Below, piece after piece: positions 25,320 to 37,559 of a stretch of 64,000 bases of DNA (position 1 is the first letter of the stretch; every line of letters begins with the position of its first letter). A program made the position numbers and the translations under genes. Source of the stretch: Lethocerus indicus (Eukaryota; Arthropoda; Insecta; Hemiptera; Belostomatidae); contig JACDQD010000006.1 in NCBI GenBank assembly GCA_019843655.1, forward strand, positions 2,108,001-2,172,000. The letters run 5' to 3'. Under the pieces are notes generated by a model, which was not told the origin of the DNA, did not search any database, and was given only the letters and a program-made list of their open reading frames with translations.

Positions 25320-25735
25320 CAGGATGGGAGGGATGCGTCGTCCGTCCGGGAAGTTCCCCTCTAGTTTTCGAGCAGTATAATATACTGGAATTCGGTGCGA
25401 GGGAAACGGGGTCTTTCATCGCGGTTCGGGATTTAATTAGGGGGTTGGAGGGCGGTCAGGGCGAAACAATAAAGTGGGAGGGGGTCGGGCCAGCTCCTGT
25501 GCTAAAATTGAACCCCGTCCCCCCCCAACCACGGCCAGAAATCTCCGTATAGCCACTCACCGCAAAACAGAACTTTCAACCGAGCTCCACCGCGGCATTA
25601 AATAGCAATCAGATCCAGTACCCGCCAGCGGCCAACTTCCCCACGAGTCGATTCGTCCGAACAACTGAAGTGGACGCCTCGGTTGGATTTGAATTTCGTG
25701 TCCACAATGCGAAAACAAGCGACGGGGGCGTTTCG
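25320..25735. promoter_or_regulatory. GC- and CpG-rich patch, possible promoter region
   Basis: A roughly 400-base patch is much richer in G, C and CpG than its surroundings, with C- and G-runs near 25440-25530, and lies between exon candidates on both strands. This composition suits a promoter or first exon, but no core promoter element is convincing, so the call rests on composition and position alone. Confidence 0.2.
25561..25664 (-). CDS. Candidate coding exon (unidentified)
   Basis: On the minus strand, 104 bases lie between an acceptor (GGCGTCCACTTCAG) and a strong donor (TTTTGCG then GTGAGT, plus 25555-25560). One frame is open throughout: LFGRIDSWGSWPLAGTGSDC, then 14 more residues ending in VLR with a split codon CG. 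That phase joins in frame to the candidate at 24151-24314, giving CGG at the junction and continuing LVGAAMSGARVV. The peptide matches no family I know. It lies in the GC-rich patch, where open frames are easier to get by chance. Confidence 0.25.
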
Positions 25736-25736
25736 C

Positions 25737-25833
25737 ATGAAATTACAGGTGTCTATCCTGTCATTTTTGTTGCAGGTGTACCCCGCGGCGACCACTGTTC
25801 GGTACGAAAGCGCTACGCCAAATAATATTCACG
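25737..25833 (+). CDS. Candidate first coding exon with signal peptide
   Basis: From ATG at 25737 the frame reads MKLQVSILSFLLQVYPAATT followed by VRYESATPNNIH, and leaves one base at a donor-like site (CACG then GTATGG, 25834). The first 18 residues have the shape of a secretory signal: a lysine near the start, a hydrophobic core SILSFLL, and small residues (AA) at a likely cleavage point. An in-frame ATG at 25707 would add ten residues. Without splicing the frame ends at TAA soon after GMEFLLDL. It lies beside a CpG-rich patch that could hold a promoter. No family assignment; the next exon would have to be found elsewhere. Confidence 0.35.
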
Positions 25834-25941
25834 GTATGGAATTTTTATTAGACTTATAATTGGGACCAAATCACTGTTTAATATCTGAATGCAAATTTCA
25901 TTTCAGGTCTCCAATACTCTTTTATCTTTACTCATTCTGAA

Positions 25942-25954
25942 GACCGGTTTCGGC
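25942..25954 (-). ncRNA. Hammerhead fragment, decayed
   Basis: The minus strand carries GCCGAAACCGGTC, identical to the 3' half of the intact ribozymes (stem II strand, GAAA, helix III, cleavage C). The CTGAAGA core is missing upstream, so it cannot cleave. A 13-base match is unlikely by chance in 64 kb, so it is probably a fossil copy. Confidence 0.5.
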
Positions 25955-28380
25955 ACAGAAGATAACATAAAATCACCCCGGAAGGATAAAAAATATTTTA
26001 TTAAGAATTAATTAAAAAATTAAAATTACATAATTATTCCATACATTAAATCTTAATTCATTAAATTTTCAGCTCGAATACAGAGGCCTATGAATAAATA
26101 CGAAGCTTCAGTCCTCGGGTCATATTTGTCGCACATTTGTGTGGGAAGGTTAGAGAAATCTATCTGGCCGATATAGTTAGGGAGTTTCATCCGGAATTTT
26201 CACTTTTAACTGTGACGTCCGGAGGTGTTGACAGAGCGAGGCGTTTGTGGCGGCCGCAGTGGATTGTGGACAGTACGCGGAGTTTGGTGGCTTTGGAAAG
26301 CTTTCAGCCGGTTGAACGGTGACAATTTGCCATACGGCCCAATTATTAGCGGAGTGGGCGCTCAATCGGACCCGAATTTCGGCCGAATCCGACCGACGGG
26401 CTGGTAAATGTTTGACAAAAAGAAATAACCGCGGCACATAACCTTGTTAGCCGAATTGCGGCTAAACGTTCGGTTACGCAGAATAAAAAAATGACTGCCC
26501 CCACCACCCGGTTCGGTTTCACTAATGGCGTACCGGAAAAAGGTGCAGGCATAATGGCCAAATACGAAAACCGAATTCATATTAATTTAACAATTTATGT
26601 TTGGCCAATTCGTGCCCAGGTTAGGGAGGCCATAATTACGAGAGCTCATTACAGCACTGAGACATTTCGATCCATTCCATCTCGGAATTACTGATCAAGT
26701 AGCCAGGCAGTATTGAGAGTGAAACATTGACAATGAACTAAGTTCGTAACATCAGTTTGGCACCAGGAATCGAATCGGCTATGATTGAGTGGTTTACAAA
26801 AATCTAAGTACATAATGGGTTGCTTCCAGATAAACTGCATAAATAAATCACCTTTTAATAATCACCAAGTACTTCCCGAGTGTATTCCGTTGTATGAAAT
26901 GTTTACAGATGAATTTAACGGAGTCATCCGTTTCATTGAGGTTTCAGCATTTAATGAACACAAAGCACTTCCCCGGCAGTCTGTTATGTAAAAGGGTTGT
27001 GAAGTGTGAGAAATAAGTAACTGTGTTTCGATTAAATTAGCCTAAGTGGGAGGGCTATTAATTAATTGTGCCGACTATTTCACGGTGGGTTTCAACTTGA
27101 GCACAGCCGCCGGGAAATGTATTTCCATTAATTCAGCGGGCGGTTTCAAAGGGATTTTAATTCATCTAGAAATGATTTTTCATTAATTTTCCCGTTCGCG
27201 GTATTACTGAGGACGCGAGCCGGTATATTTAAACCACCGTTGTATTCGCCCCGCCATTTAGTCTTTGTCAGCTAGTAGTTTACTGGAAACTGTATTCTCG
27301 TGAAATTATCATGAACTACAAATGTGTTGACAGTCCTTTAATGTAATAAATGATATTTTGCAACACTTTAGCTTTTGTGGACTATTTCGAAGAGTCTCTA
27401 TTGTGAATTTCATCAGTAAGGAGAGTATCGTTATTACACCTTTTGTAATGTTCCACGGAGGTATGTTCATTAAGGAAATGTATTCTTTGAGCGGTTCTCA
27501 TATCGGCGTCAGTGTGCTGCACTTACTTTTCTTGTTCCCACTAACTACTGAATTCGCCCTGCTGCGCTACCGGATCGAAAAATTTGTTTTCGGGCCCACC
27601 AGAATTGGGTATTGTCGGGCTCGGATTTAATCTAGCGGCGAATAAACGACGTCACAAAGGCCTCGTTGTGTGTAACCGGCGTAGAAAATTCTCAAACATT
27701 CACCACTTCCCTGTTTTTTGGGGGCGGATATGAAAATTCTCCGGGTTCCGATCCAGAGTTTTCTATGTCTGGAGGGGGCGCTCATTCAACAGGATCCGGA
27801 TCTTCCGGATTCCAGTCGAACGGATTTGCATTGGAGAAAATATTCTCTCCCCTCTTTGCTACTTCGAATAAGTCGAAGCCGTTTTTCTCCGACTGGAAAC
27901 ATTCCAAGCAGCTATCACATTCCAAATTTCATTGAGATATCCCAACTCCCGATGAAAATTAATACATACCGATTGGAAGTATTCTGACCGTTAAATTGGA
28001 AGATACTCCAATGTATGTTGTTACAAATTATTTGATATTTTTACATTAAATACATGAGGTTATATTTTATATAAAAGTAATGCGCATTTATATGGGAAAT
28101 TACTACTTACTTAGTATAGTTGTAAATTGAATGAGAAATTACAATTCCACTCTTCAGGAAACTTTCTTGATGGTCCTACTCCCATTTTACAAGGACCGAA
28201 ATAGCGGCATTTGCATTTTAACTTTTCAATCAGTTGCATATCCGAATCTGATGATTTCAACTCCGTAAAAATCAATGCCGGATAAACGATGTTTGAACAA
28301 TATGTTTAATTTAGGAATTTGTACGGAGAAATCCGAATGGGGCACCGATTCCCCGTTCCTCTCTCGATGGATATTCCAAC

Positions 28381-28399
28381 TTCTTCTTCTTCTTCTTCT
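28381..28399. repeat. CTT microsatellite
   Basis: About six CTT units, followed by CTACCTCTTCC. Confidence 0.9.
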
Positions 28400-30257
28400 A
28401 CCTCTTCCTTCCCTCGGGGTTAAATCTGGGGCGGTTTTTACGGCGGAGAAACAAAGGGAGCGCCGGCCCAATATTGTTTATGGGGTTGACCTTTTCCCCG
28501 GTAACCGGGTTCAATTTGTCTAAATCTCGGCTCCTCTATTTATGTGCCGGCGAGCGGACGAGAAACCGAAAAAAAAAAGGATTTTATTTTAACTCGGAAT
28601 TTTCGGAGCACGCCCCTAATGAAATTGTTCGTTCAACTCTTAGTACCCGGCGGCGGCGGCGAACCTAGCCCTATTAGAATGTAAATCACATTTCGTGAAA
28701 TTCCCCACACGAGGTGTTACAGATTGGAGGAATTAATTTTTCTTCAGCGTAAATTCTGGCAAATATGGCTCTGAAACTGCATCACTGAAGATTCATAACT
28801 CCTTAACCATCATGAATATTCAGTAGTATATAATTTATTTAAATTGGTTTTGAGAAAACTATCATCGGTGCGGTTATATTATGAGTTTCAGACTGCGGGT
28901 TCTTCTGTAATGTTCCCCTGTGTATAGAGAGCACAGAGGAGTGATTAACGCCGTCGAAGCATTAATCTCTTCCTGTTTCTTGTGTAATAGACAAAAATAG
29001 TTTATTGGAAATGTATCCCTAATTAAATTCAACCGGATTGTCGTTGTCAGAAGCAAACAGTGGAACAGCAAATCCTTTGTAAACCAAATGGCTGCATTGT
29101 CTGCGCAGTATCAATAGATTGGGGGCGAGCAAATGCGGTTGCATTAGGCCGACCTAATTGAGGACTGTTGCCAATTATCACTGTTAACAGATGGCCGGTA
29201 TTTGTACCTATCGCCGGCATTTGTGGCCGTGGCCCCGAGCTCGGTACACGGGACACGTCCTACAAGACAGCCAGCTCTACGTTAACGGGGTACGCGCTAC
29301 AAGTAGGGCACCACACAAAGCCGGTTCGAGGAAATATGAGCTTATCAAAAACCTAGAAATAACAGTAATATATAATGCATTATTATTTAATGACTCAATA
29401 GCCGCCAAAATTATACTTTCTAACGATCAAACCAAGCAAGAGAAAATTCAGGAATCACCCCTCAGCCCTGAGAACATATAATACATTTCTTATAGGTCAA
29501 CAATATCATTAGAATTAATGATATATATGGTAATACATCTGGAGTTATCTGAGGGACTATGCATTAAAGTAACGAGATAAATTATTCTTTATATTTGTGT
29601 TAAGAGCGTGGCCGCTTTGGAAATTAGGTCGGACGATAAGAGTAGCAGCGGTTGGGAGCTTTTCAAGCGTATGAATAACGCTCTTGCTGGAGTAAAACTA
29701 AATGAAATATCCCGCGACCCTCAGATAAGCGAAGGGACAGCGCCGACAGTGGAAGAAACAAAAAAGAAATATAATCCGAGCAGGATCGAAATCCGTTTAA
29801 TTCAACTACTATTCCTTGAGTAAATTAGCCGGTGCTTTATCGGCAGTTCAGCAATCCTCGGTTGGCGTTCTCCCGCCCAAACAAACAGCCACTCAATTTG
29901 TTTCCGGACAAATCCCGACCTACCTTGTTTTTTTTTTGTTCCTGTCCTTCTTTCCCCCTTTTTGTCTTTGTCCCTTTAAAACAATTAGGGCCCGGCTTTA
30001 GGGCTCTTACTTCATTCGATGCTCTAGTTTTTTTTGCAACAAGTATCCGAAAAAAAAGGATAAGGGTATACGCCAACGAATAGGAAAGTCGGAAGTGCGG
30101 AATACAAATTCGTATTTCCATTATATGTATTGATACCTGATATAGTTTTCATGTTTAAGAGGTCGGAGACTAGGGAAACAGATTTCTGAAAGCGGAAAAT
30201 ATAATCAGTGTCTTGATCTTAGAAAGCATTATTTATTTTTTCGATCCGGAGCGAAAA

Positions 30258-30279
30258 ATGGAGCAATGTTTTGCTCCAT
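30258..30279. repeat. Perfect 9-bp hairpin
   Basis: Arms ATGGAGCAA (30258-30266) and TTGCTCCAT (30271-30279) with a TGTT loop. No context suggests a function. Confidence 0.7.
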
Positions 30280-32269
30280 GCGAACCCAGGGGGTTGCACG
30301 GACAACAATTTATCTAGCACGTTAACTATTTAGAGATTCAATTTTTTTCCCCAACAGATAACTTGTGAATTAAGTAATTTTCTATTTTCACCTCGCCAGT
30401 CAAAATTTTCGCTTCGATATCTATCCGGTATGAATTTTTATCGCGGTTTTGTTCCGTTATAAAGTTTGGAAAAATAATTTCACCTGATGTCGGCTCAAAG
30501 GAGAAGAAAGTACCAATTCGCCGAAGCTTCTCGAGGAAAACTTGAAGTCGGACTCACATATTTGTCGGTAATGTAATTTTGTCAACCGAAGGGATGAAAC
30601 TTTGTGGCAAGTTCGGCGCCCCGCGTACGGCCGGAATGCACAGCGACCACCGGCAAAAACCACCGGGATTCATCCATTTCATCCATTCAACCATAATTCT
30701 TGAATTTGGCCAGCCAAGCCCCACATCAAATTGAACTTCGAAAATGAAAAGTAATCGAATTTGTTTTCTTTTTATGCGGCCCATTATGGTGTCATATAAC
30801 CGTTGTTTGGTCATCGATCAACGTTGTTTGTTTAATTTTGCAAATCTTACAGACGTGTTGATTCTTCTCCCTCGTGCATTAAACGGATGACGCTCTTGAG
30901 TTTGAAATTGAATTGTAGTTCGGTAATTGAATCTCTATTTCGCCGTTGTCTTTCAGCGGATTGTAGACGATTTCAAGCGTCGTTCAGTTTAATTTGGCGT
31001 CGTGTTACTTCATCGGACTCCGTTGCTTTAGTAGCAGTCGCCGTAGAAACAAACATTGCTAGGTGGTTCAACAATGGGAGGCATTGCTAGCCACTCTTGC
31101 CTTAAGTAGGCTTTAGGTAACATACATAAATGGGACTTGGATGTATAAAAACAGGTAAATAGTAGAATGAAATATAATCTTTCAGGTGAAACGAGGCTCA
31201 TTGTTTCGCATACCCACTTTTTCGTTTTCTCGGTTACTCATTCTACCGGTGCTGTACGTATACCTGTGTTAGTAACTACTGAATCTATCTATTCTATTTA
31301 AACTATTACAGATATTTACGCCTAATTACAGTGAACAGCGTAATTGAGTTTGAGCCTCAGTTGCGATTCTCGACAAAGGCATTTCTCCGAAGCCGCAGCA
31401 CAAAGGGACTCATTTCCGAGTGGAGGCGCCAAGTGGGGCTCCGTTTGGCGGCTAAGAATTTGAACGGGTCCCTCGACAAATTCAAGTTGGAAACTGGGAC
31501 GTTCAAAAGGCGACTTGAAATCCAATCCTGAAATTCCTTTTCAGGCGGGTACTTTGGGCATTTAGGAGCAATGCAGAGATCAACTATGAGACTCTTACTT
31601 ACAGTAGCTCCTGTCTCCAATACAAAATCGTAAGAATGATTCCGTCGATCAAAGCTATTCCGGTCGAAATGAGAATAACTTCTTCCAAAAATTTGTTTTC
31701 AGGTACCGTCGTTATATTGTCATTCCTGTCTTTCCCTTTTCCATTCTCTTATTTGAACTACCACTAGACAGGTCTCGGCTACTCGCCCCTCTTCAATATT
31801 ATTCTGTATTTATATAAATAACGGTATACAGACGTGTTTTTAGTATGCGGAATCGGGGGCCTGAACATTCAATTATATCCCTGTATTGCGATGGAATGCT
31901 ACTGACGCAAGAATGGCAAAAAGACGGCCCATCTCAAACTGGCGATTGGAGATAAAGAGAACGGTAATTTTGAAACATTTATTTTGTTATTCTTAAAATA
32001 AAATTCCTGATGGTTCTTATTATAGCGGATAGTGTAGGTTTTTATAATATTTTACAAGGGGGACCCACAGGTGGAGGACTTTATTAACGTTGAATTCAGG
32101 GCCGAATGTAGTAAGCATAAATGTCTATTATTTTTAACATCCCTGATAATAATATTAGACGCAAATTTCTGAATTATAATCTCGTTATCGATTTTTTCTA
32201 TGCATATTCGGGTACGTGAGATAGGTGAAAGAGAAATGCTGGCTAGAGGAAGGGTGTTGGACGTGACGC

Positions 32270-32600
32270 CGATAAGGGAGGCTTAGAGGGGTTACATGTA
32301 TTATTGGTTCACATATGTCCCGGGTACGATTTATGGCTAGATGTGGGTCGGTGGGAGCCGCAGCTTTAACAAAATTTACCTTCCCTTTCCACATCCACCG
32401 GCGCAATATACAGTCGGGTCAGATCCAATAATAACCGACCCACTTAGGTCATAGCGGTCGGATTTCATTGTACCTTCTGAAGGGCGCCTTTATAATAACC
32501 GGCTGAGGTATACATATTGCCGATTAGAGGCGAGATAGAAGGGAAATTTGTGGTGCGCCCTCGGTATTTCTGCTGGACTGTAATATTGTGCTGTCCGTCA
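32270..32600 (+). mobile_element. Unclassified ~300-bp interspersed repeat, copy 1
   Basis: Similar to 35525-35840 along its whole length: shared blocks include ATTGGTTCACAT, CCGCAGCTTTAA, ATTTACC, the CCAATAA region, a ...CGGAATTT-type block, TTATAATAA and CCGATTAGA, in the same order. Inside, TATTATTGGTTC (32299-32310) and GATCCAATAATA (32422-32433) are inverted repeats, so the first ~140 bases look like a small inverted-repeat element. Homology continues about 160 bases past the right inverted repeat, so the true ends are unclear. No protein is encoded. Confidence 0.65.
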
Positions 32601-34827
32601 TTGAACCGAAATTCTGCAAATAGCGTTCTAGAATTATTGTGTGGATTTCAGGAATGTCCGTTTCGTTTTACCTCCTATTAATTGCACCGTAATAAAAGGA
32701 GACACTTGCAGGAGGTTTGAGTAATGCCTCAAGACTTCTGCCGATTGAGCATCCCGTCTCAATACCGCTCACTATGCTCCCTCAATCCAAAACTAATGAC
32801 TTAGTACGATGAAAAATATTTAAAGCTAGTTAAGAACCGAAAAATATAGTCATATAGGCAAGATCGCAAGGGAGACGATCTGTCTGCTTTTTGCTGATAA
32901 AAATCTTGTAAATAAGCATAAAATTAACTCGACGTAAAAACTCCGGTTATGTACCGGAGCTAACGCAGCAATTAGTACTGTAATAAGGCAGAGCGCGCAA
33001 AAAGTTTTCAATGCGTCGCGAAAAAACTTTTCACTTCGAACCTGTTTTTCCGCGCGGCCCAAGGTCGAAAAAATCCAATTAGTCAGCGAGATTTGCGCGT
33101 CGGAAGGCGCAAGTTGATCTTGGTTAGGGTTGGAGATAGGGGAAAAAAAAGAGAATTTCGCGGCCGCCTCGGCACCAGGATACGGCCAAGGGAGCTTTCC
33201 ACACCGCCAGTTTCGTCCACTCTCCGCAGGTTTGATTCTTATTTCCATCGACGAAATGAGCCACTACTCAGAAAGGAATTTGTGAAAACGCGCTTCTCTA
33301 GTTATTTTACTTTCATCATTTTTGATAGTCGCAGCCTCATAATTATAGGACCGAAAAAGGAACCTGTAGATAACTTCGAACTGGTAAAGTAAACAATTTA
33401 AACTAGAAATTATAGTTTCATCAATCAATCATCCTATTTTTTCTGTCCCTACTATCTTAAACCAAACAGAATTCGGCCCCTCCTCGTCTTCAGTAGCCTT
33501 TCGACAGAAATATAACGAAGAAGATTAATGTTTAAAACCCTTACATTATTGGATGAAGCATCAGCGTTAATACAGATAGATATTTACTACCTTCTGAATG
33601 AAATATTTGCAGCTCTTACTAATACTATGTCTGCCAAGGCGGGATCGTAGTAAATGTCAAATAAGAGGATTTTTTTCTCCTTTTCATTGCAATATATTTG
33701 AAATATGATTATTGTTGGTATATGGTATTGGTATTGTTTTAATACCGCCACGTAGCGATAACATTTTCCCTGGAAATACCCAAGACGAAACTCTTCTTTC
33801 CGCAAATTATTTTCTCCGGCAATTATTATCTTAAGAGCACAAAGGGCAGAAACAGATATAGTGTACATTGGGAGAATTCAAACAATTCCTTGGAAGCCAA
33901 TAATCCGATTATGTTTGATCCTCTACGGGGGCCCCCTTTAAGCAGCTGTACAGACACAAAAGGGGGCTTTTGTGAACCCCATCGCGGAAATTAGTATTTC
34001 GGGGCTCACTGCACTCGCTGTTTGGAAAAAGGTGGATGAAAAAGATTCTTTTGTTATTCGGCTATTCATTTTCGGACTACCGAAAATTTATTTTTCTTGG
34101 CTAAATAAAAATTTTTTTATTTGGGCTATTCTTCCAATTACACCATTCAAGAGTAAAAAACAATTTCTATGTTTACTAAAATATTTTGCGATAAATTGCG
34201 TTACTTCGTTAACATATAATAACCAATGCAGTGTCATTATTTTTAAGATAAATATAATCTACGTGTTTACAACTACATGGAAAATAATAGTACGCGTGAT
34301 TATATGTAGATTTACTCCTTGGGCGTTGGATGCCAGACCCGATGAGCAGCGGTGTGTTGCGGGTCTAGTCATCGATATCTGCCCCATTGTCCGGCGTACA
34401 TTGCCGGTTTCACAGGGGCATTCCCCTTTCATATTGTCCCTTCTACTGGGCTCACATACGGCCGATAGCCCGTGTTGTACTCCGCCGAACACAATGCACC
34501 GCGATTTGCCGCCTTTCTGAGCCCAACCGTCCAACCAAGTCTCGGCCGGGTAGTCGCAGGCGACGGGGAAATTTCGGCGGAGGAACCTCAGCGATATCGG
34601 GCTTCAAACGACAGAAAGCTTGCAAACGGGTCGGATAAAGGTTAGAGCACTAAACCTGACAGAGTATCGAGTCAAATACTGCTAAGAACTATCACAAACT
34701 CGGTATATATAAATATTGCCTTCCCTTCAGCGAGCTTCAGCAGATAATTTGGAATACCTGTTTGGTGGTCAATTATAATCAGTTTAAACAAAGCGATCTT
34801 CACGCCGAAACTTCTCTTCCGGTTGGC

Positions 34828-34829
<2 letters not shown>

Positions 34830-34860
<31 letters not shown>
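34830..34860. repeat. GA microsatellite
   Basis: Fifteen uninterrupted GA units. Confidence 0.95.
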
Positions 34861-34862
<2 letters not shown>

Positions 34863-35524
34863 GTCGATCCGGCGGTTGAACTGAAATCGACGAAAGGGGT
34901 TGCAGTCTGTCTTCAAGATTGATTCGCTCGACTTTCTTTACCCCCAACGAAGTGGGTGGGGATGACAAAACGCGGAATTACCCCGTCAATCTCGGCACCG
35001 AACAAAAAAGAAAATTGCCGCTATTTATAAGCTCGCACCAGTATCAGACGGGACATTAGAATTCGCGGCCCACTATATCAAGACAAGCGGATTAAGGCTT
35101 TTCCCCACGGCGAGGTCCCCGAGGTCGGTTTACAACGCGAACGCCTCCAAGTGATACACTTCTCTTGGAAACGAGTATTTCCGAAGACCACTTGCGTGAA
35201 GAGACCAACGTCCCGATCATTATGGATTAAAATATATTAGGTCACCTCTTAATTTTAAATTCATATATTCAGCTCAAAACGTTCGCTCACTTTCGCCAGG
35301 CGAACAAAAAAAAATAGCATCAATCGGAAAAATTGTGTGAAACAAAGGGAATTGATTCCATGATAATGTTTAAAAAATGTACCTTCTGCTATCGTTAATA
35401 GATGTGAGAAAACGGTTATAACACGCGTTATACTAAAACAGATAGTAAAAAATTATTTTTGCCGATGTAATCAGCAGAAGAGTGTCTATTTGAAAAGCTT
35501 CATTCCTAACCGATGCGTGTGTCA

Positions 35525-35840
35525 CAGATAAGGGCGGATTAAGTGTTATTGGTTCACATTAGAGCGTATGCAATAAATTCATCGGCAGATATGTGCGGGC
35601 GGTACCCGCAGCTTTAAAGATATTTACCCTTCTCTTCCCGTATCCGCAGGCCTAATATATAGTATAGCCCTATCCAATAACACCTGACCTAGTTGGGATA
35701 CAGAGGCGGAATTTAATTCCACGATCTACAGCCACCGTTATAATAATCAACCAAAGTATTCATACTACCGATTAGATTATACATGGGAGTTTGGGGAATT
35801 TATATTGAACCCCCAACATTTCTGTTAAACAATATACCCG
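35525..35840 (+). mobile_element. Unclassified ~300-bp interspersed repeat, copy 2
   Basis: Same family and orientation as 32270-32600. The inverted repeats here are GTGTTATTGGTTC (35543-35555) and TATCCAATAACAC (35671-35683). Both copies keep their own arms complementary although the arm sequences differ between copies (TATTATTGG versus GTGTTATTGG), which suggests the pairing matters or that arms are matched by the mobilisation mechanism. Confidence 0.65.
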
Positions 35841-35965
35841 AAATCTGTGATAGAATACGAGTTCTTTAATAGTTTCGGTTAATGTATTGTTTAGGAACAA
35901 TTAAAACTCTGATCGAAAAACTGCCATTTCATCAACCAACATAAGTATACTTCGTTTGTAAATCA

Positions 35966-36750
35966 TATAGGTTATGTTATAGAACTCCTTCTATTTTGTA
36001 GTTATATTACCGCTCAATACACTGAACGCCTTCGATTCTGTGGTTATACTATTCCTCAATACACAGAACGCCTTACATTTTCTAGGTATACTACCCCTCA
36101 ATACACAGAATGCCTTACATTTTCTAGTTATGCTATCCCTCAATACACAGAATGCCTTACATTTTCTAGTTATGCTATCCCTCAATACACAGAATGCCTT
36201 ACATTTTCTAGTTATGCTATCCCTCAATACACAGAATGCCTTACATTTTCTAGTTATGCTATCCCTCAATACACAGAATGCCTTACATTTTCTAGTTATG
36301 CTATCCCTCAATACACAGAATGCCCTACATTCTCTAGTTATGCTATCCCTCAATACACAGAATGCCTTACATTTTCTAGTTATGCTATCCCTCAATACAC
36401 AGAATGCCTTACATTTTCTAGTTATGCTATCCCTCAATACACAGAATGCCTTACATTTTCTAGTTATGCTATCCCTCAATACACAGAATGCCTTACATTT
36501 TCTAGTTATGCTATCCATCAATACACAGAAAGCCTTACATTTTCTAGTTATGCTATCCCTCAATACACAGAATGCCTTACATTTTCTAGTTATGCTATCC
36601 CTCAATACACAGAATGCCTTACATTTTCTAGTTATGCTATCCCTCAATACACAGAATGCCTTACATTTTCTAGTTATGTTATCCCTCAGTATACAGAATG
36701 CCTGCAATTTTCTAATTATGTTATTTAGAGAAATACAATCCTACATTCAA
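35966..36750. repeat. 42-bp minisatellite, ~17 units, open on both strands
   Basis: The unit contains CTATCCCTCAATACACAGAA followed by TGCCTTACATTTTCTAGTTATG. Central units are nearly identical; units at both edges (before 36100 and after 36680) are diverged, as expected when unequal exchange homogenises the middle. Because 42 is a multiple of three and the unit has no stop, it is open on both strands: plus reads MLSLNTQNALHFLV repeats (248 codons), minus reads CKAFCVLRDSITRK repeats (238 codons). Neither frame shows synonymous-biased change or a domain outside the repeat, so I call it a minisatellite and not a gene. Confidence 0.9.
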
Positions 36751-37342
36751 CTACAATACACATTCGTGCATTTGCTGACAATTTGAACGGAATACAAAAA
36801 CAGAAAAAACATGCATAACATGTATAATAATAATGGTCTAATTTTCGGGTTTGAAATGTTTATAGTCAATAATTTGGGCGGGAGAAAGACATTTTCGATA
36901 AAAATAAAAATACAGAATAATTTGCAAATAGATCATACTCCGAAGCTGATGTATATAGAGTCGAATGGTGAACTGAAATGATTTTCTAAGCGATGAAGTC
37001 TGCTGCGGAGGGTTTATATATATTGCGACAGTCCCCCCCGGGAAACATTGCTCTAAAGAGAAGGGATAGGAGAAGTCCCCCGGGACCCTCCTTCCCACCC
37101 CCTAAGCGGCTGAGTCATCCTGGAGGAGTCCAACAATTAAACTCCGAACAGTTATTGGCTCTACCGCGAGATCATCAACTTATTGCCGTTAGTGAATATC
37201 GGAGTCCCAATAGGCGGAGAGTCCCCGGTGCGAAACAGTCGCATAAATTTACCCTCATCCGCTCATCATGAGAATGATGATGCGATTTTGCCTCCAAATA
37301 AACATAATTCAACGTACTATAACCGTAAGACCGCAAAACAGT
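36751..37342. other. Noncoding stretch
   Basis: No gene recognised. GC-rich patches at about 37030-37110 include C-runs. The stretch leads into the minus-strand hammerhead element. Confidence 0.5.
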
Positions 37343-37445
37343 TATAAATAATTCATTCTTTTGAATACCTGTCTTGTGGTCTGCGAAGGTTTGGAATACT
37401 GTAGATTTCGTGTGTTTCTGTCTCCTCTCGCCGGTTTGGTCTTTT

Positions 37446-37482
37446 GCTAGACTCGTTTCGGCCGATAGCCATCTTCAGTAGC
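37446..37482 (-). ncRNA. Type I hammerhead ribozyme, intact core
   Basis: On the minus strand: GCTA, CTGAAGA, T, GGC with loop TATCG and GCC, GAAA, CGAG, TC, TAGC. Stem I and stem II pair fully. Helix III differs from the other copies: ACGAGT instead of ACCGGT, giving only two pairs closed by GA. The stem II loop differs too (TATCG versus GAGCG or GAGCA), yet the stem itself is unchanged, so variation falls in loops and not in the core. Confidence 0.78.
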
Positions 37483-37559
37483 GGTGTTAGTCACATTGGC
37501 ACTTTGGTTGTTTTTTGGACATCCTCACTGCACTGACACTGTCACTGTACTGTCCTGAG

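Larger units (their letters stand above)
25955..32260. other. Noncoding stretch with exon-like GC patches
   Basis: No gene is supported. A patch at 29187-29300 follows an acceptor-like TATCACTGTTAACAG and is open in more than one frame, but has no good donor and no recognisable peptide. A CTT microsatellite lies at 28381-28399 and a 9-bp hairpin at 30258-30279. The rest is AT/GC patchwork without features. Confidence 0.45.

Noticed and set aside
29187..29300. Exon-like GC patch after TATCACTGTTAACAG
   Set aside because: Three frames are partly open, donors are poor (GTAGGG, GTACGC), and no peptide is recognisable.
33972..34520. 182-codon plus-strand frame and its minus-strand mirror at 34259-34534
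   Set aside because: No recognisable domain, mixed composition, open on both strands, and no start or splice context.
36040..36786. 248-codon plus-strand and 238-codon minus-strand frames
   Set aside because: Both arise from the 42-bp minisatellite, whose period is a multiple of three and lacks stops. There is no sequence beyond the repeat that looks like protein.
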